This document shows, one piece after another, positions 6,837 through 15,785 of a stretch of 47,409 bases of DNA. Each line of letters begins with the position of its first letter. Position 1 is the first letter of the stretch. The notes beneath the pieces were generated by a model. The model was not told the origin of the DNA and searched no databases. It saw only the letters and a program-made list of their open reading frames with translations. Source of the stretch: CAYLYU01 sp964501925 (lineage in GTDB: Bacteria > Pseudomonadota > Zetaproteobacteria > Mariprofundales > Mariprofundaceae); the NCBI GenBank assembly GCA_964501925.1, contig CAZCTM010000014.1, forward strand, positions 1 to 47,409, written 5' to 3'. The position numbers and the translations under genes are program-made.

Positions 6837-9800
6837 TTACATCAAGACCTGTTCGATACCACCCTGCTTGACCTTCCCGACAAAATCATCCTGCCAGTTT
6901 TCGCCCAGAAGATTGCGAACCAGCTCGACCACAATGTAGTCGGCCTCAAGTCCCGTCTCAGCCTCGATACGGGCCAGACCCTGCAGACAGGAAGGGCAGG
7001 AGGTAAGGATCTTCTCCGCATCCTTGCCGGCATGCTGAGATATACCCTGGATGGCACGCCTCACCTCCTCTTCCTTTCGGGCCCGTACCTTACCGGCAAT
7101 GTCCGGCCTTGAGACCGCCAGTGTCCCGGCCTCGCCACAACAACTGCCCGAATCGCCCGCCTCGGCTCCCAGCACGGCATTAATGACCTTTCCGGAACCG
7201 TAATGCTTCAATGGTGTGTGGCAGGGTTCATGATAGAGGAAGGGTCTGCCGGAAACCCCTTCCGCCTTCACCCCCCTATCCAGAAGGTATTCATGAATAT
7301 CAATAAGCGGTGCGTCGGGAAACACCTGGGACAGCTCATAACCCGCAAGCTGGTCAAAACAGGTGCCACAGGAAACGATGACAGCCTCGAAATCAAGGTA
7401 GGAAAGGGTGTTCTTCAGGCGATGAAACAGAACCCTGTTATCATAACTGATCTTGTTCCCCCGCGTGGCGTCTCCGCTGGCAGTGCTGGGATAGCCACAG
7501 CAAAGGTACCCTGGAGGCAGGACAACATTCAGTCCCAGATCGTAAAGTATGCTGCATGTCGCCAGGGAGACCTGCGAAAAAAGGCGTTCGGAACCACAGC
7601 CCGGAAAGTAGAATATGGCCCTGGAACCCGCCTTGGCAGGATCGCGCAGAATGGGGATGAGGTTCCTGTCCTTGCCATCAATGCCCAAAAAGCTGCGGGC
7701 CGTCTTCAACGGCAGATCGGGCAACGGGCGTTCAACAAAATTGATCACCTGTGCCGGAACACCTTTGAGATTACGCATGCCTGCCGGTTTCTTCTTGATG
7801 AAATTCATGCGCTTGGCAAGAAGGTGGAGGATTCTCTGGCCCTTGTAGCCCCAGCGAATCACTGCTTCCCGCATGATCTTTACGGCATCCGGATGCTGCA
7901 GGACAAGAAAGGCGAGGGAAAGACTGGAACCCAGATTGAAGCGGCCTTGTCCCTTGTCCTTGAGAAGTCTCCTCAGGTCTTCCGTGACAGTACCGAAGTC
8001 GATGTTCACCGGACAGGGTGGCTCGCACTTGTGACAGATCGTGCAATGGTCTGCCACGTCCTTCAGGCCGGCAAACTGCTCATAGGATATTCCCCCTCCC
8101 GTTTGCGACTCGTACAGGAAGGCCTCTATGATGGCTGCCGTCGCCAAAATCTTGTTTCGGGGGGCGTACAACATGTTGGCTCTGGGAAAATGCGTGTTGC
8201 AAACCGGCTTGCACTTGCCACAGCGCAGACACGGTGAAATCTCCTCCGAGAGTTCCGTCAGGTCAGCCGCTTCAAGGATCATTGCCTCCATTTCCAGAAG
8301 GTTGAAGCTGGGCGTGTAGGTAAAGGACAGATCCGTGCCCGGCACATTTTTCCCCCGGTTGAACAGGCCATCCGGATCCACCTTTGCCTTATAGGCAGCC
8401 ATTTCTTCAAGATATTCGCGAGGCATGAAGTCCAGTTTGGTGATCCCGATACCGTGTTCGCCGCTGATCACGCCCCCCAGTTCGACGGCCTTGCTCATGA
8501 TCCTGTCCACCACCTGCCGTGCTTCTCGCATCATTGCGTAATCGTTTGAATTGACGGGAATATTGGTGTGGACGTTGCCGTCTCCGGCATGCATGTGGGT
8601 GGCAATGACGATGCGGGAAGAAAGGGCCTCTCTGTGCCGTTTGCGAACCTCTGACTGCAGGACTTCATGACCCCGCAGAAGGTCCATCAGGGGACGTTCA
8701 ACCTCGGTGCGGTAGGAGATACGCAATCCACCTCGCTGAATCAATTCAAAGACGGATTCGCCGGACCGGACGGAGTCGCCTTCGATATCCCCAATGACCT
8801 CGCCCATCTCCAAGGCAGAATGATCCAGACATTCAAGCAGCCTTGTCCAGCGACGTCGGACCCTGGCTACAATCTCCAGTCCCTGTACGATTTTCTCGAC
8901 GAGATACACATCGTTCGCCACGTTGATTTCACCCAGCACCAGTGCATCTTCCGTCCCCGCTTTCCTTCGAACCTCCTCAAGGTAGCCTTCAATGAGCCTG
9001 ATGGCCTTAAGCTTGTTGGCAATCGAATTTTCAATATTCAGGCGCTCAACAAAGTCATTGTATTCGGCAAGGCGCGGCAGGGGGATCACCACGTCCTCAT
9101 TGATCTTGAAAGCACGGGTATGTTTGGCAATCGCCGCCATGCGACCTCGGTCGGACCAGAAGCGCCGACGATCCTCCTCCTGCACTGCGACAAATCCTTC
9201 TCCATTCCCCTGCGAGGCGATCCGGCAGATATCGGCGCAGGCCCTAGCCACTTTCCTTTCATCATTTCCCGAAACATCGATCAGAAGCACGACCCGTGGC
9301 CGCTCCCTGCGTGTGGATTTGCTGCAATAATCAATCGCCTTGACGTACTTCTCGTCGAAATGCTCCAGGCCCTCAAGATGAACATCGTTCATGCCGTCGA
9401 CGTGGTTCTTGATCTCGACCATGGCCCGTGTGGCTGCCGAAAGCTCATGGCCAAAAAATTCGCAGCAGACAGTGCGTGTACAGGCATACGGCCGATGAAG
9501 GATGAAGGTTGCCCGGGTGACAAAACCATCTGTGCCTTCCTTCTGCACACCGGGAAGACCACCCAACGCCTTGCGTGTAACGTCCTTCCCCAGTCCTTTC
9601 CGCCTGAAGACCGACCCATGAACAACCAGCGTTTCAGGCTCGCCCATCGGGGTCACACCGTCTGGACCAAAGCGACGGAGAAGGAATGTCACCTCCTCAT
9701 CCGGTGGAATACATCCGAGATTATGGTGCTGGCGTTCGATCTCACACCAGTTTCCGTCAGCCGTAACCATCTTCCACGAAAGAAGATTGTCCACGCAGGT

Positions 9801-10703
9801 GCCCCAGATCACCGCATGCTTGCCGCCGGCATTGGTCGCAACATTCCCACCGATGGTGCAGGCCCAGAGGCTGGTTGGATCGGTTGCAAAGATATAGGGT
9901 TTGGAAGCCTCCATAACCCTGCCCGTCACCGCACCGCACTGGGCAGTAATCGTCGGCACCTCGACCCCGTCAATGTCCCGCATGACAACCTCGCCAATGC
10001 AATCCAGCTTTTCCAGATTGATGAGCACACTGTTGTCATGAAGCGGGACGGAGCCCCCGCAAAGGCCGGTACCTCCTCCGCGGGGGATGATGATCAGATC
10101 AAGTTCTCTGGCGACCCTGACAATGCCCGCGATCTCTTCCTCTGTATCCGGTGTAATGACCGCAAAAGGGTATTCCTGGCGCCAGTCGGTGGCGTCGGTG
10201 GCGTGGCCGATCTTGGCAAAGGCGTCAAAATGGATGTTGTTCGGATGGGTAACCCTGGCAAAGGCTCGCCTTGCGCGCCTGCGGCGGCCAGGCTCTTCAT
10301 CAAACCAGCGGTAGAAATCCGCAAGCATCCCCCTGGCCCGGTCAACTATGCCAAAGACAAGGGCATTGCCCGCCGCGCCGGCCTCAATGCGGTCAAGACG
10401 GGACTCGTGAAGGGCGCGCATGCTCTGCCGTCGCTTCCTGTCCTTGAGCAAATCGTTTCTCAGGAACGGATTTCGGGTGATCACCCAGACATCACCGAGG
10501 ATCTCGAACAGCATCCTGGCGGACCGGCCGGTCTTTCTGTGCCGGCGGAGGGTGTTGAGGTCATCCCATGACCGCTCACCCAGAAAGCGCAAGACAATCT
10601 CTCGATCGGAATAGGAAGTGTAATTGTAAGGGATTTCCCGAATATGCTCGTCTGGCAAGATCGCCCCCGTCTGAAATCTGTTCAGCCGCGTGACTATAGG
10701 CAA
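6837..10703 (-). CDS. DUF3683 FAD-linked oxidase with 4Fe-4S and CCG domains
   Basis: This 1288-residue protein is a fusion of a D-lactate dehydrogenase/glycolate oxidase-type flavoprotein and a heterodisulfide-reductase-like electron module. In order it has the DUF3683 N terminus (REIPYNYTSYSDREIVLRFLG), an FAD-binding PCMH fold (PRGGGTGLCGGSVPLHD), an FAD-oxidase C domain (GDGNVHTNIP, then GEHGIG), two 4Fe-4S motifs (CLRCGKCKPVC and CTICHKCEPPC), and CCG cysteine blocks (FPGCGSERLF, CCGYPST, CCGEAGT, TSCPSCLQG). The family probably oxidises a 2-hydroxy acid and passes electrons to the quinone pool, but its substrate is not known. No Met lies before the conserved N terminus, so TTG 10703 is the likely start. 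It is divergent from the aminotransferase and convergent with the cyclase. Confidence 0.92.
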   Translation of the reverse strand: MPIVTRLNRFQTGAILPDEHIREIPYNYTSYSDREIVLRFLGERSWDDLNTLRRHRKTGRSARMLFEILGDVWVITRNPFLRNDLLKDRKRRQSMRALHESRLDRIEAGAAGNALVFGIVDRARGMLADFYRWFDEEPGRRRRARRAFARVTHPNNIHFDAFAKIGHATDATDWRQEYPFAVITPDTEEEIAGIVRVARELDLIIIPRGGGTGLCGGSVPLHDNSVLINLEKLDCIGEVVMRDIDGVEVPTITAQCGAVTGRVMEASKPYIFATDPTSLWACTIGGNVATNAGGKHAVIWGTCVDNLLSWKMVTADGNWCEIERQHHNLGCIPPDEEVTFLLRRFGPDGVTPMGEPETLVVHGSVFRRKGLGKDVTRKALGGLPGVQKEGTDGFVTRATFILHRPYACTRTVCCEFFGHELSAATRAMVEIKNHVDGMNDVHLEGLEHFDEKYVKAIDYCSKSTRRERPRVVLLIDVSGNDERKVARACADICRIASQGNGEGFVAVQEEDRRRFWSDRGRMAAIAKHTRAFKINEDVVIPLPRLAEYNDFVERLNIENSIANKLKAIRLIEGYLEEVRRKAGTEDALVLGEINVANDVYLVEKIVQGLEIVARVRRRWTRLLECLDHSALEMGEVIGDIEGDSVRSGESVFELIQRGGLRISYRTEVERPLMDLLRGHEVLQSEVRKRHREALSSRIVIATHMHAGDGNVHTNIPVNSNDYAMMREARQVVDRIMSKAVELGGVISGEHGIGITKLDFMPREYLEEMAAYKAKVDPDGLFNRGKNVPGTDLSFTYTPSFNLLEMEAMILEAADLTELSEEISPCLRCGKCKPVCNTHFPRANMLYAPRNKILATAAIIEAFLYESQTGGGISYEQFAGLKDVADHCTICHKCEPPCPVNIDFGTVTEDLRRLLKDKGQGRFNLGSSLSLAFLVLQHPDAVKIMREAVIRWGYKGQRILHLLAKRMNFIKKKPAGMRNLKGVPAQVINFVERPLPDLPLKTARSFLGIDGKDRNLIPILRDPAKAGSRAIFYFPGCGSERLFSQVSLATCSILYDLGLNVVLPPGYLCCGYPSTASGDATRGNKISYDNRVLFHRLKNTLSYLDFEAVIVSCGTCFDQLAGYELSQVFPDAPLIDIHEYLLDRGVKAEGVSGRPFLYHEPCHTPLKHYGSGKVINAVLGAEAGDSGSCCGEAGTLAVSRPDIAGKVRARKEEEVRRAIQGISQHAGKDAEKILTSCPSCLQGLARIEAETGLEADYIVVELVRNLLGENWQDDFVGKVKQGGIEQVLM

Positions 10704-10778
10704 ACCGGCGTCAGTATGAAAGATTGCCGCTCCTCCACAAGTCTTGTGGAACCATCAAGTCTTGGGCAACATTCACGC

Positions 10779-11984
10779 ATGATCGCATTGTCCCGCCGGG
10801 TGCAGCAGGTCAAGCCATCCGCCACGCTCGCCATTACCGCTAAAGCCGCAGAAATGCGTGCTGAGGGTCGGGATATCATTAGCCTGAGCGTGGGGGAGCC
10901 AGACTTTGAAACGCCCCGCCATGCCCGTGAGGCGGCCATTGAGGCGATTCACTCCGGTTTCACCCGCTACACTGCGGTTACCGGCATTCCGGAACTACGC
11001 AAGGCCATCGCTGCAAAGCTTGAACATGACAACGGGCTTACTTACTCGCCGGAGGAGATCCTCGTTTCCAGCGGCGGGAAACAGGGGATTTATAACCTGA
11101 TGCAGGCCATGCTCAACCCTGGTGATGAAGTCATTATCCCCGCCCCGTACTGGGTGTCTTACCCTGACATGGCCCTGCTGGCGGATGCCAAACCCGTCAT
11201 CGTGGAAACCTCTGAAGGAACCGGGCTGAAAATCACCCCCAATCAGCTGGCGGCGGCCATCACGCCAAGGACACGATTGCTTGTGCTCAACTCCCCGTCC
11301 AATCCGACAGGCATGATTTACAATGCCGATGAACTGCGCGCCATCGGTGAGGTCTTACGGAGACACCGGCATATCGCCATCCTTTCCGATGAAATGTACG
11401 AAAAAATCATCTTTGACGGTTTAACTTACAGCAGTTTTGCCGCCGTCAACCCCGGGCTGAAGGACAGGACCATCACCCTTAACGGCGTCTCCAAGGCCTA
11501 CTGCATGACCGGCTGGCGGATTGGCTACGCCGCCGGCCCTGCCTATCTGATCAGGGCCATGGGAAAGATTCAGTCCCAGAGCACATCCAATCCGAGCTCC
11601 ATCTCGCAAAAAGCGGCGCTCGCGGCGCTCACCGGACCTCAGGACGACCTCAGACACATGGTGCAAACCTATCAGCGCCGGCGTGAATGGCTGGTAAAGT
11701 GTTTGAATCAAATCCCCGGCATGCGCTGTCTGAAACCCGAGGGGGCCTTTTATGTCTTCCCCAGCCTTCACGGGTGGCTTGGGAAAAAAACATCCAGTGG
11801 AAAGGTACTGGACAATGATGTTGAGGCATGTGCATGGCTCCTTGAAGAGACAGGCATCGCCGTCGTGCCGGGTACGGCCTTTGGCGCTCCGGGATACATA
11901 CGCATCTCTTATGCGGTCAGTCAGGACACGCTGGAAGATGCCTGTGAACGTATCAATCAGGCCGCACATCAATTGTTAAGCTGA
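10779..11984 (+). CDS. Aspartate aminotransferase, class I PLP fold
   Basis: This fold-type I aminotransferase of subgroup Ib exchanges an amino group between aspartate and 2-oxoglutarate; some relatives also accept prephenate or aromatic acids. ATG 10779 gives MIALSRRVQQVKPSATLAIT, the standard family N terminus, and about 401 residues. The frame is open further upstream to 10644, but that extension would overlap the divergent gene and has no family counterpart. Visible motifs are SVGEPDF, SSGGKQGIYN, NSPSNPTGMIY, and SKAYCMTGWRIG with the PLP-binding Lys, then a C-terminal PGTAFG and RISYA. It may feed the aspartate family served by lysC and thrB in the same window. Confidence 0.93.
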   Translation: MIALSRRVQQVKPSATLAITAKAAEMRAEGRDIISLSVGEPDFETPRHAREAAIEAIHSGFTRYTAVTGIPELRKAIAAKLEHDNGLTYSPEEILVSSGGKQGIYNLMQAMLNPGDEVIIPAPYWVSYPDMALLADAKPVIVETSEGTGLKITPNQLAAAITPRTRLLVLNSPSNPTGMIYNADELRAIGEVLRRHRHIAILSDEMYEKIIFDGLTYSSFAAVNPGLKDRTITLNGVSKAYCMTGWRIGYAAGPAYLIRAMGKIQSQSTSNPSSISQKAALAALTGPQDDLRHMVQTYQRRREWLVKCLNQIPGMRCLKPEGAFYVFPSLHGWLGKKTSSGKVLDNDVEACAWLLEETGIAVVPGTAFGAPGYIRISYAVSQDTLEDACERINQAAHQLLS

Positions 11985-11989
11985 ATGCG

Positions 11990-12003
11990 GCGCCTCCGGG
12001 CGC
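11990..12003 (+). terminator. Short GC hairpin after the aminotransferase
   Basis: GCGCC and GGCGC form a 5-bp stem around TCCG, six bases after the aminotransferase stop. No proper U-run follows, so termination would be weak. Confidence 0.3.
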
Positions 12004-12012
12004 GTGTATTGC

Positions 12013-12021
12013 TGCTAAAAT
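12013..12021 (+). promoter_or_regulatory. Extended -10-like element for the MgtC-like gene
   Basis: TGCTAAAAT is an extended -10 (TGn plus five of six TATAAT bases). It lies only six bases before ATG 12028 and there is no Shine-Dalgarno between them. If it is used, the transcript would begin at or next to the start codon. Confidence 0.4.
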
Positions 12022-12027
12022 AATTTC

Positions 12028-13293
12028 ATGACTCCGGAGATCCAGATTCTTTTTCAGGCGCTTGCAGCGCTTGGCATTGGTCTGCTGATCGGTCTGGAAC
12101 GCGAATACGGCCAGCGCCCTGTCAAGGGACACAAGGAAGCCGCGGGCATCCGCACTTTCGCAGCTGTGGCTCTGATGGGAAATCTGCTCACATGGCTGCC
12201 CGAAACACTTAAGTACTGGGGAATCGTTCTCGGACTGGCATTCGTAGCCAGCATTGCTGTCGCATCCTACCTGCGAACCAGCAAGGGCCAAAAGGCGGAC
12301 AAGGGTATTACGACCGAGACTGCTCTGGTCCTGACCTTCGTGCTCGGGGTAATGACCGGCATGGGGTATCTGTTACCGGCCACGGTTATTGCAGTGCTTA
12401 TCTTCTCCCTGCTGCAGATGAAAAAGGTCCTTCACCGCTTCTCCTATTCCCTCTCCAAGGGTGACCTCAGAGAAGCCATGCAGTTCCTCATCATCACTGT
12501 CGTGGTTCTTCCTGTTCTTCCCGACCAGAGCTATGGACCCTTTGAGGCATTTAACCCCCAACACATCTGGTTAATGGTTGTGCTTATTTCCGGTATCGGT
12601 TTTGCAGCCTATGCCTCCATCAAACTGCTCGGTCACAGAACCGGCCTGGGCCTTACCGGTCTGCTTGGAGGCCTGGCATCCAGCACGGCGGTCACGCTCG
12701 CCATGTCGCGCCTGTGCCGTACCAGGCCGATGCTTCGGGCATCGTGTGTCTTCGCCATCCTGGTTGCCTGCGCAACCATGTTCCCACGCGTCCTCGCCCT
12801 GAGCCTGTTGTTCAACCCGGACATTACCATGCTTCTCTGGCCAACAGTGCTGGCGGTAATCATTTACACCGCTGCTGCCCTGACTCTGCTCTGGCGCAAG
12901 GGGGAATCATCGCGAGAGGTTGCGGGCTACTATCAGCCGGCAACAAATCCCCTTTCTCTCAGGATAGCCTTCAGCTTTGGCCTCTTTTACGCCCTCATCG
13001 TGTTCCTGGCGCACATGTCGGAGGCCCTGTTCGGGGGGCAGGGGCTGCTGACCCTGGCTGTACTCTCGGGCCTTACGGATGTGGATGCCATCACCCTGTC
13101 AATCAGCGAACTCAGCCAGGAGCATATCACAGCTGCACTTGCCGCCAGGGCCATTTTGCTGGCCTGTGTGGCCAACACGCTGGTGAAACTCGGCATCGGT
13201 GTGGCCATTGCCGGTGCCGGCTCAAGAACATGGATAACAGCCGGCCTGCTTCCCATGGCCGGGATCAGCCTGATCGGCTTCTGGCTGGTCTGA
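12028..13293 (+). CDS. MgtC/SapB-type membrane protein with DUF4010
   Basis: This 421-residue integral membrane protein has about twelve hydrophobic segments. The N terminus carries the MgtC signature (LGIGLLIGLEREYGQ, then an AGIRTFAAVALMGNL block), and the second half is DUF4010 (GLTGLLGGLASSTAVTLAMSR and later GLTDVDAITLS). MgtC proteins affect magnesium homeostasis and, in pathogens, survival at low Mg2+ or in macrophages; the long DUF4010 form has no settled function and may transport something itself. No Shine-Dalgarno is visible at the ATG, while a -10-like TGCTAAAAT ends six bases upstream. It is convergent with the Fur-family gene. Confidence 0.88.
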   Translation: MTPEIQILFQALAALGIGLLIGLEREYGQRPVKGHKEAAGIRTFAAVALMGNLLTWLPETLKYWGIVLGLAFVASIAVASYLRTSKGQKADKGITTETALVLTFVLGVMTGMGYLLPATVIAVLIFSLLQMKKVLHRFSYSLSKGDLREAMQFLIITVVVLPVLPDQSYGPFEAFNPQHIWLMVVLISGIGFAAYASIKLLGHRTGLGLTGLLGGLASSTAVTLAMSRLCRTRPMLRASCVFAILVACATMFPRVLALSLLFNPDITMLLWPTVLAVIIYTAAALTLLWRKGESSREVAGYYQPATNPLSLRIAFSFGLFYALIVFLAHMSEALFGGQGLLTLAVLSGLTDVDAITLSISELSQEHITAALAARAILLACVANTLVKLGIGVAIAGAGSRTWITAGLLPMAGISLIGFWLV

Positions 13294-13466
13294 ATCAGCC
13301 GGGCTGTAGAGAGGGACAGATCGCGTTTCGTTTTCAAGAGTCGAGGTTGCCAGGGAGGATGCGTGAATACTGAGCCTGCTATCAGCATCAAACCTGGTTG
13401 TCCGTGGATTCTGGTACTTCCACTCCACGTATGATGGCCGCAATAACGACCACGGGCATCAAGCCA

Positions 13467-13847
13467 TTATCGGGTAGAGCAGCGTTTGCAAAGACCGAAA
13501 ATAATCAGCTGATGGCCCGTCATGGTGAATCCCCTTTCACTGACCACATCCTCCTGCAACCTTTCGATGTCCTGATTGGAGAATTCATCGATATTTCCGC
13601 AGGCAGTGCACACAAGATGATCGTGGTGCTCCTTGTCAGCACGTTCGTAGTGCTTCTTGTTCTGAACCTGCACGCTCCTCAGGAGTCCGGCCTCCTCAAG
13701 AGCGGATAAACCGCGATACACGGTCGCAATACCAATGGAGATGCCAGCCTCCGCAAGCGCATGCGACAGCTGCTCGGCATCCCAGTGCCGATTGGACTCA
13801 TTGATCAGGTCAAGAATGGCTCTCCGCTGGGCAGTAAGTTTTTGCAT
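13467..13847 (-). CDS. Fur-family metal-responsive repressor
   Basis: This 126-residue protein has the Fur architecture. A winged helix comes first (TAQRRAILDLI, then the recognition segment ISIGIATVYRGLSALEEAGLL), followed by a dimerisation domain with the metal-site block HHDHLVCTACG. The two pairs CTAC and CKRC (C-x2-C each) are the structural zinc site. It is shorter at both ends than classical Fur, so it could be Fur, Zur or PerR-like; the sequence alone does not decide the metal. A 15-bp Fur-box-like palindrome lies ten bases before the start codon, which suggests autoregulation. No Shine-Dalgarno is visible. It is the last gene of the def-to-fur minus-strand run. Confidence 0.9.
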   Translation of the reverse strand: MQKLTAQRRAILDLINESNRHWDAEQLSHALAEAGISIGIATVYRGLSALEEAGLLRSVQVQNKKHYERADKEHHDHLVCTACGNIDEFSNQDIERLQEDVVSERGFTMTGHQLIIFGLCKRCSTR

Positions 13848-13856
13848 GGCAAAATA

Positions 13857-13871
13857 TGATAGTAGTTATCA
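13857..13871 (-). promoter_or_regulatory. Fur-box-like operator overlapping a -10
   Basis: TGATAGTAGTTATCA matches the 7-1-7 Fur consensus TGATAATnATTATCA at all but the two positions flanking the centre, and its outer TGATA/TATCA arms are perfect inverted repeats. On the minus strand it overlaps a TATCAT hexamer (13856-13861) eight bases from the Fur-family start codon. This is the position expected for an autoregulatory operator. Confidence 0.65.
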
Positions 13872-13879
13872 CTTTTGAG

Positions 13880-14074
13880 TCAACCGTTGTTCCTCTTTGT
13901 TTTCCGATCGGAACCGGTTCCAATGCCCTGGCGAAATTCCTCACGATGGATGGCCACTTCCGCCGGGGCCTCAATACCAAGCCGGACCTGTGTTCCCTTT
14001 ATGCCCAGAACATGCACCCGGATGTGCCTGCCTATGGCCACTGTTTCACCCTGCCTTCTGGTCAGAATCAACAC
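13880..14074 (-). CDS. csrA: Carbon storage regulator CsrA
   Basis: CsrA is a dimeric RNA-binding protein that binds GGA motifs in mRNA leaders and changes translation and stability. The 64-residue frame begins with the invariant MLILTRRQGE (GTG start 14074, with GGGGAG six bases before it). It continues through VHVLGIKGTQVRLGIEAPAEVAIHREE, which includes the C-terminal Arg-containing RNA contact (VAIHREE). The last 13 or so residues are the usual variable tail. lysC lies just upstream on the same strand, an arrangement common in gammaproteobacteria, although the following tRNA cluster seen elsewhere is absent and a Fur-family gene takes its place. Confidence 0.95.
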   Translation of the reverse strand: MLILTRRQGETVAIGRHIRVHVLGIKGTQVRLGIEAPAEVAIHREEFRQGIGTGSDRKTKRNNG

Positions 14075-14142
14075 GATTATCTCCCCTTTGGCATGAAAGC
14101 AGATCTCATATTGAGCCGGTCACCGCTCCGCTTTAACCGTCT

Positions 14143-15372
14143 CTAGTTACCGCTAGCGGGATCTTTCTCAAGACCGAACGATTCGTGCAGAGACCGGACT
14201 GCAAGCTCGACATACCTTTCCTCAATCACCACGGTGACCTTGATCTCGCTGGTGGTGATCATCTGGATATTGATATTCTCCCGCGCCAGGGTCTCAAACA
14301 TCTGCTGAGCCACACCTGCGTGGGATCGCATACCCACACCGACAATGGAAACCTTGGCCACGGTATCATCTCCCTTGACATTCCGACCCTGAAGCCTTTC
14401 ACAAACTTCCTGCACGATCTCCATGGCAGCCATAAAGTCTCCGCGATGGACCGTGAAGGTGATATCGGTAGAACCCTGCTCGCTCACGTTCTGAACAATC
14501 ACATCGACATTGATCCCGGCCTGGGCAACGGGACTGAAAATCGAGGTGGCGATCCCCGGGTGATCGGGAATTCCCAGGATAGTGATTTTGGCCTCGTCAC
14601 GGTTGTAAGTGATGCCAGTAATGGCTGCTCGTTCCATATGTTCATCCTCTTTCGTTACCAGGGTGCCGGGGATATTCTTGAAGCTGGATCGCAAATGGAG
14701 CGGCATCTCGTATCGCATGGCCATTTCCACCGAGCGGGTCTGCAAGACTTTGGCACCAAGGCTGGCGAGTTCTAGCATTTCTTCATAAGCAATGATATCG
14801 ATCTTGCGCGCCTCGGGAACAAGGCGCGGGTCCGCAGTGTAGATGCCATCAACATCCGTATAGATGTCACAGACATCGGCTTTCAATGCCACCGCCAAAG
14901 CGACAGCAGAAGTGTCTGATCCGCCGCGTCCCAGGGTTGTGATGTTGCCGGCTTCATCCACACCCTGAAATCCTGTCAGTACGGGAACCTCACCCTGTTT
15001 CAGATGCAGTAAAAGGCGATCGCATTCGATTTTCTGGATGCGGGCCCGGGAGTGGAGACTGTCTGTTCTGAATCCGGCCTGCATGCCGGTGAAAGAATAG
15101 GCAGGAACACCCCTGTTCCTGAGTTCAATGGCCAGAAGTGCGGCGCTAACCTGCTCGCCGGTAGCAAGCAGGGCATCCAGCTCACGTGGAGCAGGCTTCG
15201 GTGTCAGGGAAAGGGCAAGCTTAAGGAGACGGTCCGTTTCCCCGCTCATCGCCGACACGACAACAGCCGTCTCAATGCCCTGCCTCCAGCTTTCTTCAAC
15301 CAGGGAGGCGGTCTTCCTGATCCGGTCCAGCCCCCCAACGGATGTGCCGCCAAATTTCTGAACCACACGCAT
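14143..15372 (-). CDS. lysC: Aspartate kinase
   Basis: This enzyme phosphorylates aspartate, the first step to lysine, threonine, methionine and isoleucine. It has 409 residues, typical of the alpha-beta aspartokinases. The N-terminal kinase domain shows KFGGTSVGG at the start, GFQGVDEAGNITTLGRGGSDTSAVALA for nucleotide and substrate binding, and DVDGIYTADPRLV. Two C-terminal ACT domains (around GIPDHPGIATSIFSPVAQAGINVDVIVQN and VGVGMRSHAGVAQQMFETL) are the feedback site for lysine and threonine. Its ATG overlaps the exbD stop by one base (TGATG), so translation is probably coupled. An in-frame internal start that yields a separate beta subunit is known in this family but cannot be judged here. 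Confidence 0.96.
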   Translation of the reverse strand: MRVVQKFGGTSVGGLDRIRKTASLVEESWRQGIETAVVVSAMSGETDRLLKLALSLTPKPAPRELDALLATGEQVSAALLAIELRNRGVPAYSFTGMQAGFRTDSLHSRARIQKIECDRLLLHLKQGEVPVLTGFQGVDEAGNITTLGRGGSDTSAVALAVALKADVCDIYTDVDGIYTADPRLVPEARKIDIIAYEEMLELASLGAKVLQTRSVEMAMRYEMPLHLRSSFKNIPGTLVTKEDEHMERAAITGITYNRDEAKITILGIPDHPGIATSIFSPVAQAGINVDVIVQNVSEQGSTDITFTVHRGDFMAAMEIVQEVCERLQGRNVKGDDTVAKVSIVGVGMRSHAGVAQQMFETLARENINIQMITTSEIKVTVVIEERYVELAVRSLHESFGLEKDPASGN

Positions 15373-15785
15373 CAGTGCCGTCCCCCCTCAAACAATGTCG
15401 CAATGGCAACCTTGTTCAGTCCGAGTTGCCGAAGTGTGTCCAGGGCGAAAACCACGCGCTTATGCTGGGCCTCCGCATCAGCACGGATGACCACCCGTAT
15501 TCCGGGATCCCCTTTGCTGGCGTTCAGGATCCGACGTCGAAGATCCCTATCCTCGACGGGTTCATCAGCCACATAAATCTGGCCGGCAGCACTGATGCTG
15601 ATAACCACTTCCTTGACATCCTGAACCTCCTCCTGCGTCTTGCTCGTGGGAAGTTCGAGCTTCAGACTGCTGCCAACCTTGAAGGTGGTTGAAACGAGGA
15701 AAAAAATCAGCATGAGGAAGACGACATCCACCAGTGGTGTAATATCCACCGTATAGTCATTCCTCCTCCTGCGACGCAATCGCAT
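15372..15785 (-). CDS. exbD: ExbD/TolR-family biopolymer transport protein
   Basis: This 137-residue protein is anchored by one N-terminal helix (VDITPLVDVVFLMLIFFLVSTTF). The Asp in PLVDVVF is the conserved proton-carrying residue of ExbD and TolR. The rest is periplasmic and ends in the usual compact domain. With ExbB it would form an inner-membrane motor that uses the proton gradient to energise TonB-dependent uptake or outer-membrane tension. No tonB lies nearby, so the TolR or TonB branch is not settled; the pair next to comEC is more often annotated exbBD. It overlaps exbB and lysC by one base each. Confidence 0.92.
   Translation of the reverse strand: MRLRRRRRNDYTVDITPLVDVVFLMLIFFLVSTTFKVGSSLKLELPTSKTQEEVQDVKEVVISISAAGQIYVADEPVEDRDLRRRILNASKGDPGIRVVIRADAEAQHKRVVFALDTLRQLGLNKVAIATLFEGGRH

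Noticed and set aside
8667..10571. 634-residue plus-strand open frame opposite the DUF3683 gene
   Set aside because: It lies entirely antisense to a protein with clear FAD and Fe-S motifs; its translation shows no domain and is a typical GC-rich shadow.
13403..13429. CGTGGA/TCCACG inverted repeat between the MgtC-like and Fur-family genes as a terminator
   Set aside because: The stem is only 6 bp with a 15-base loop, and there is no U-run.
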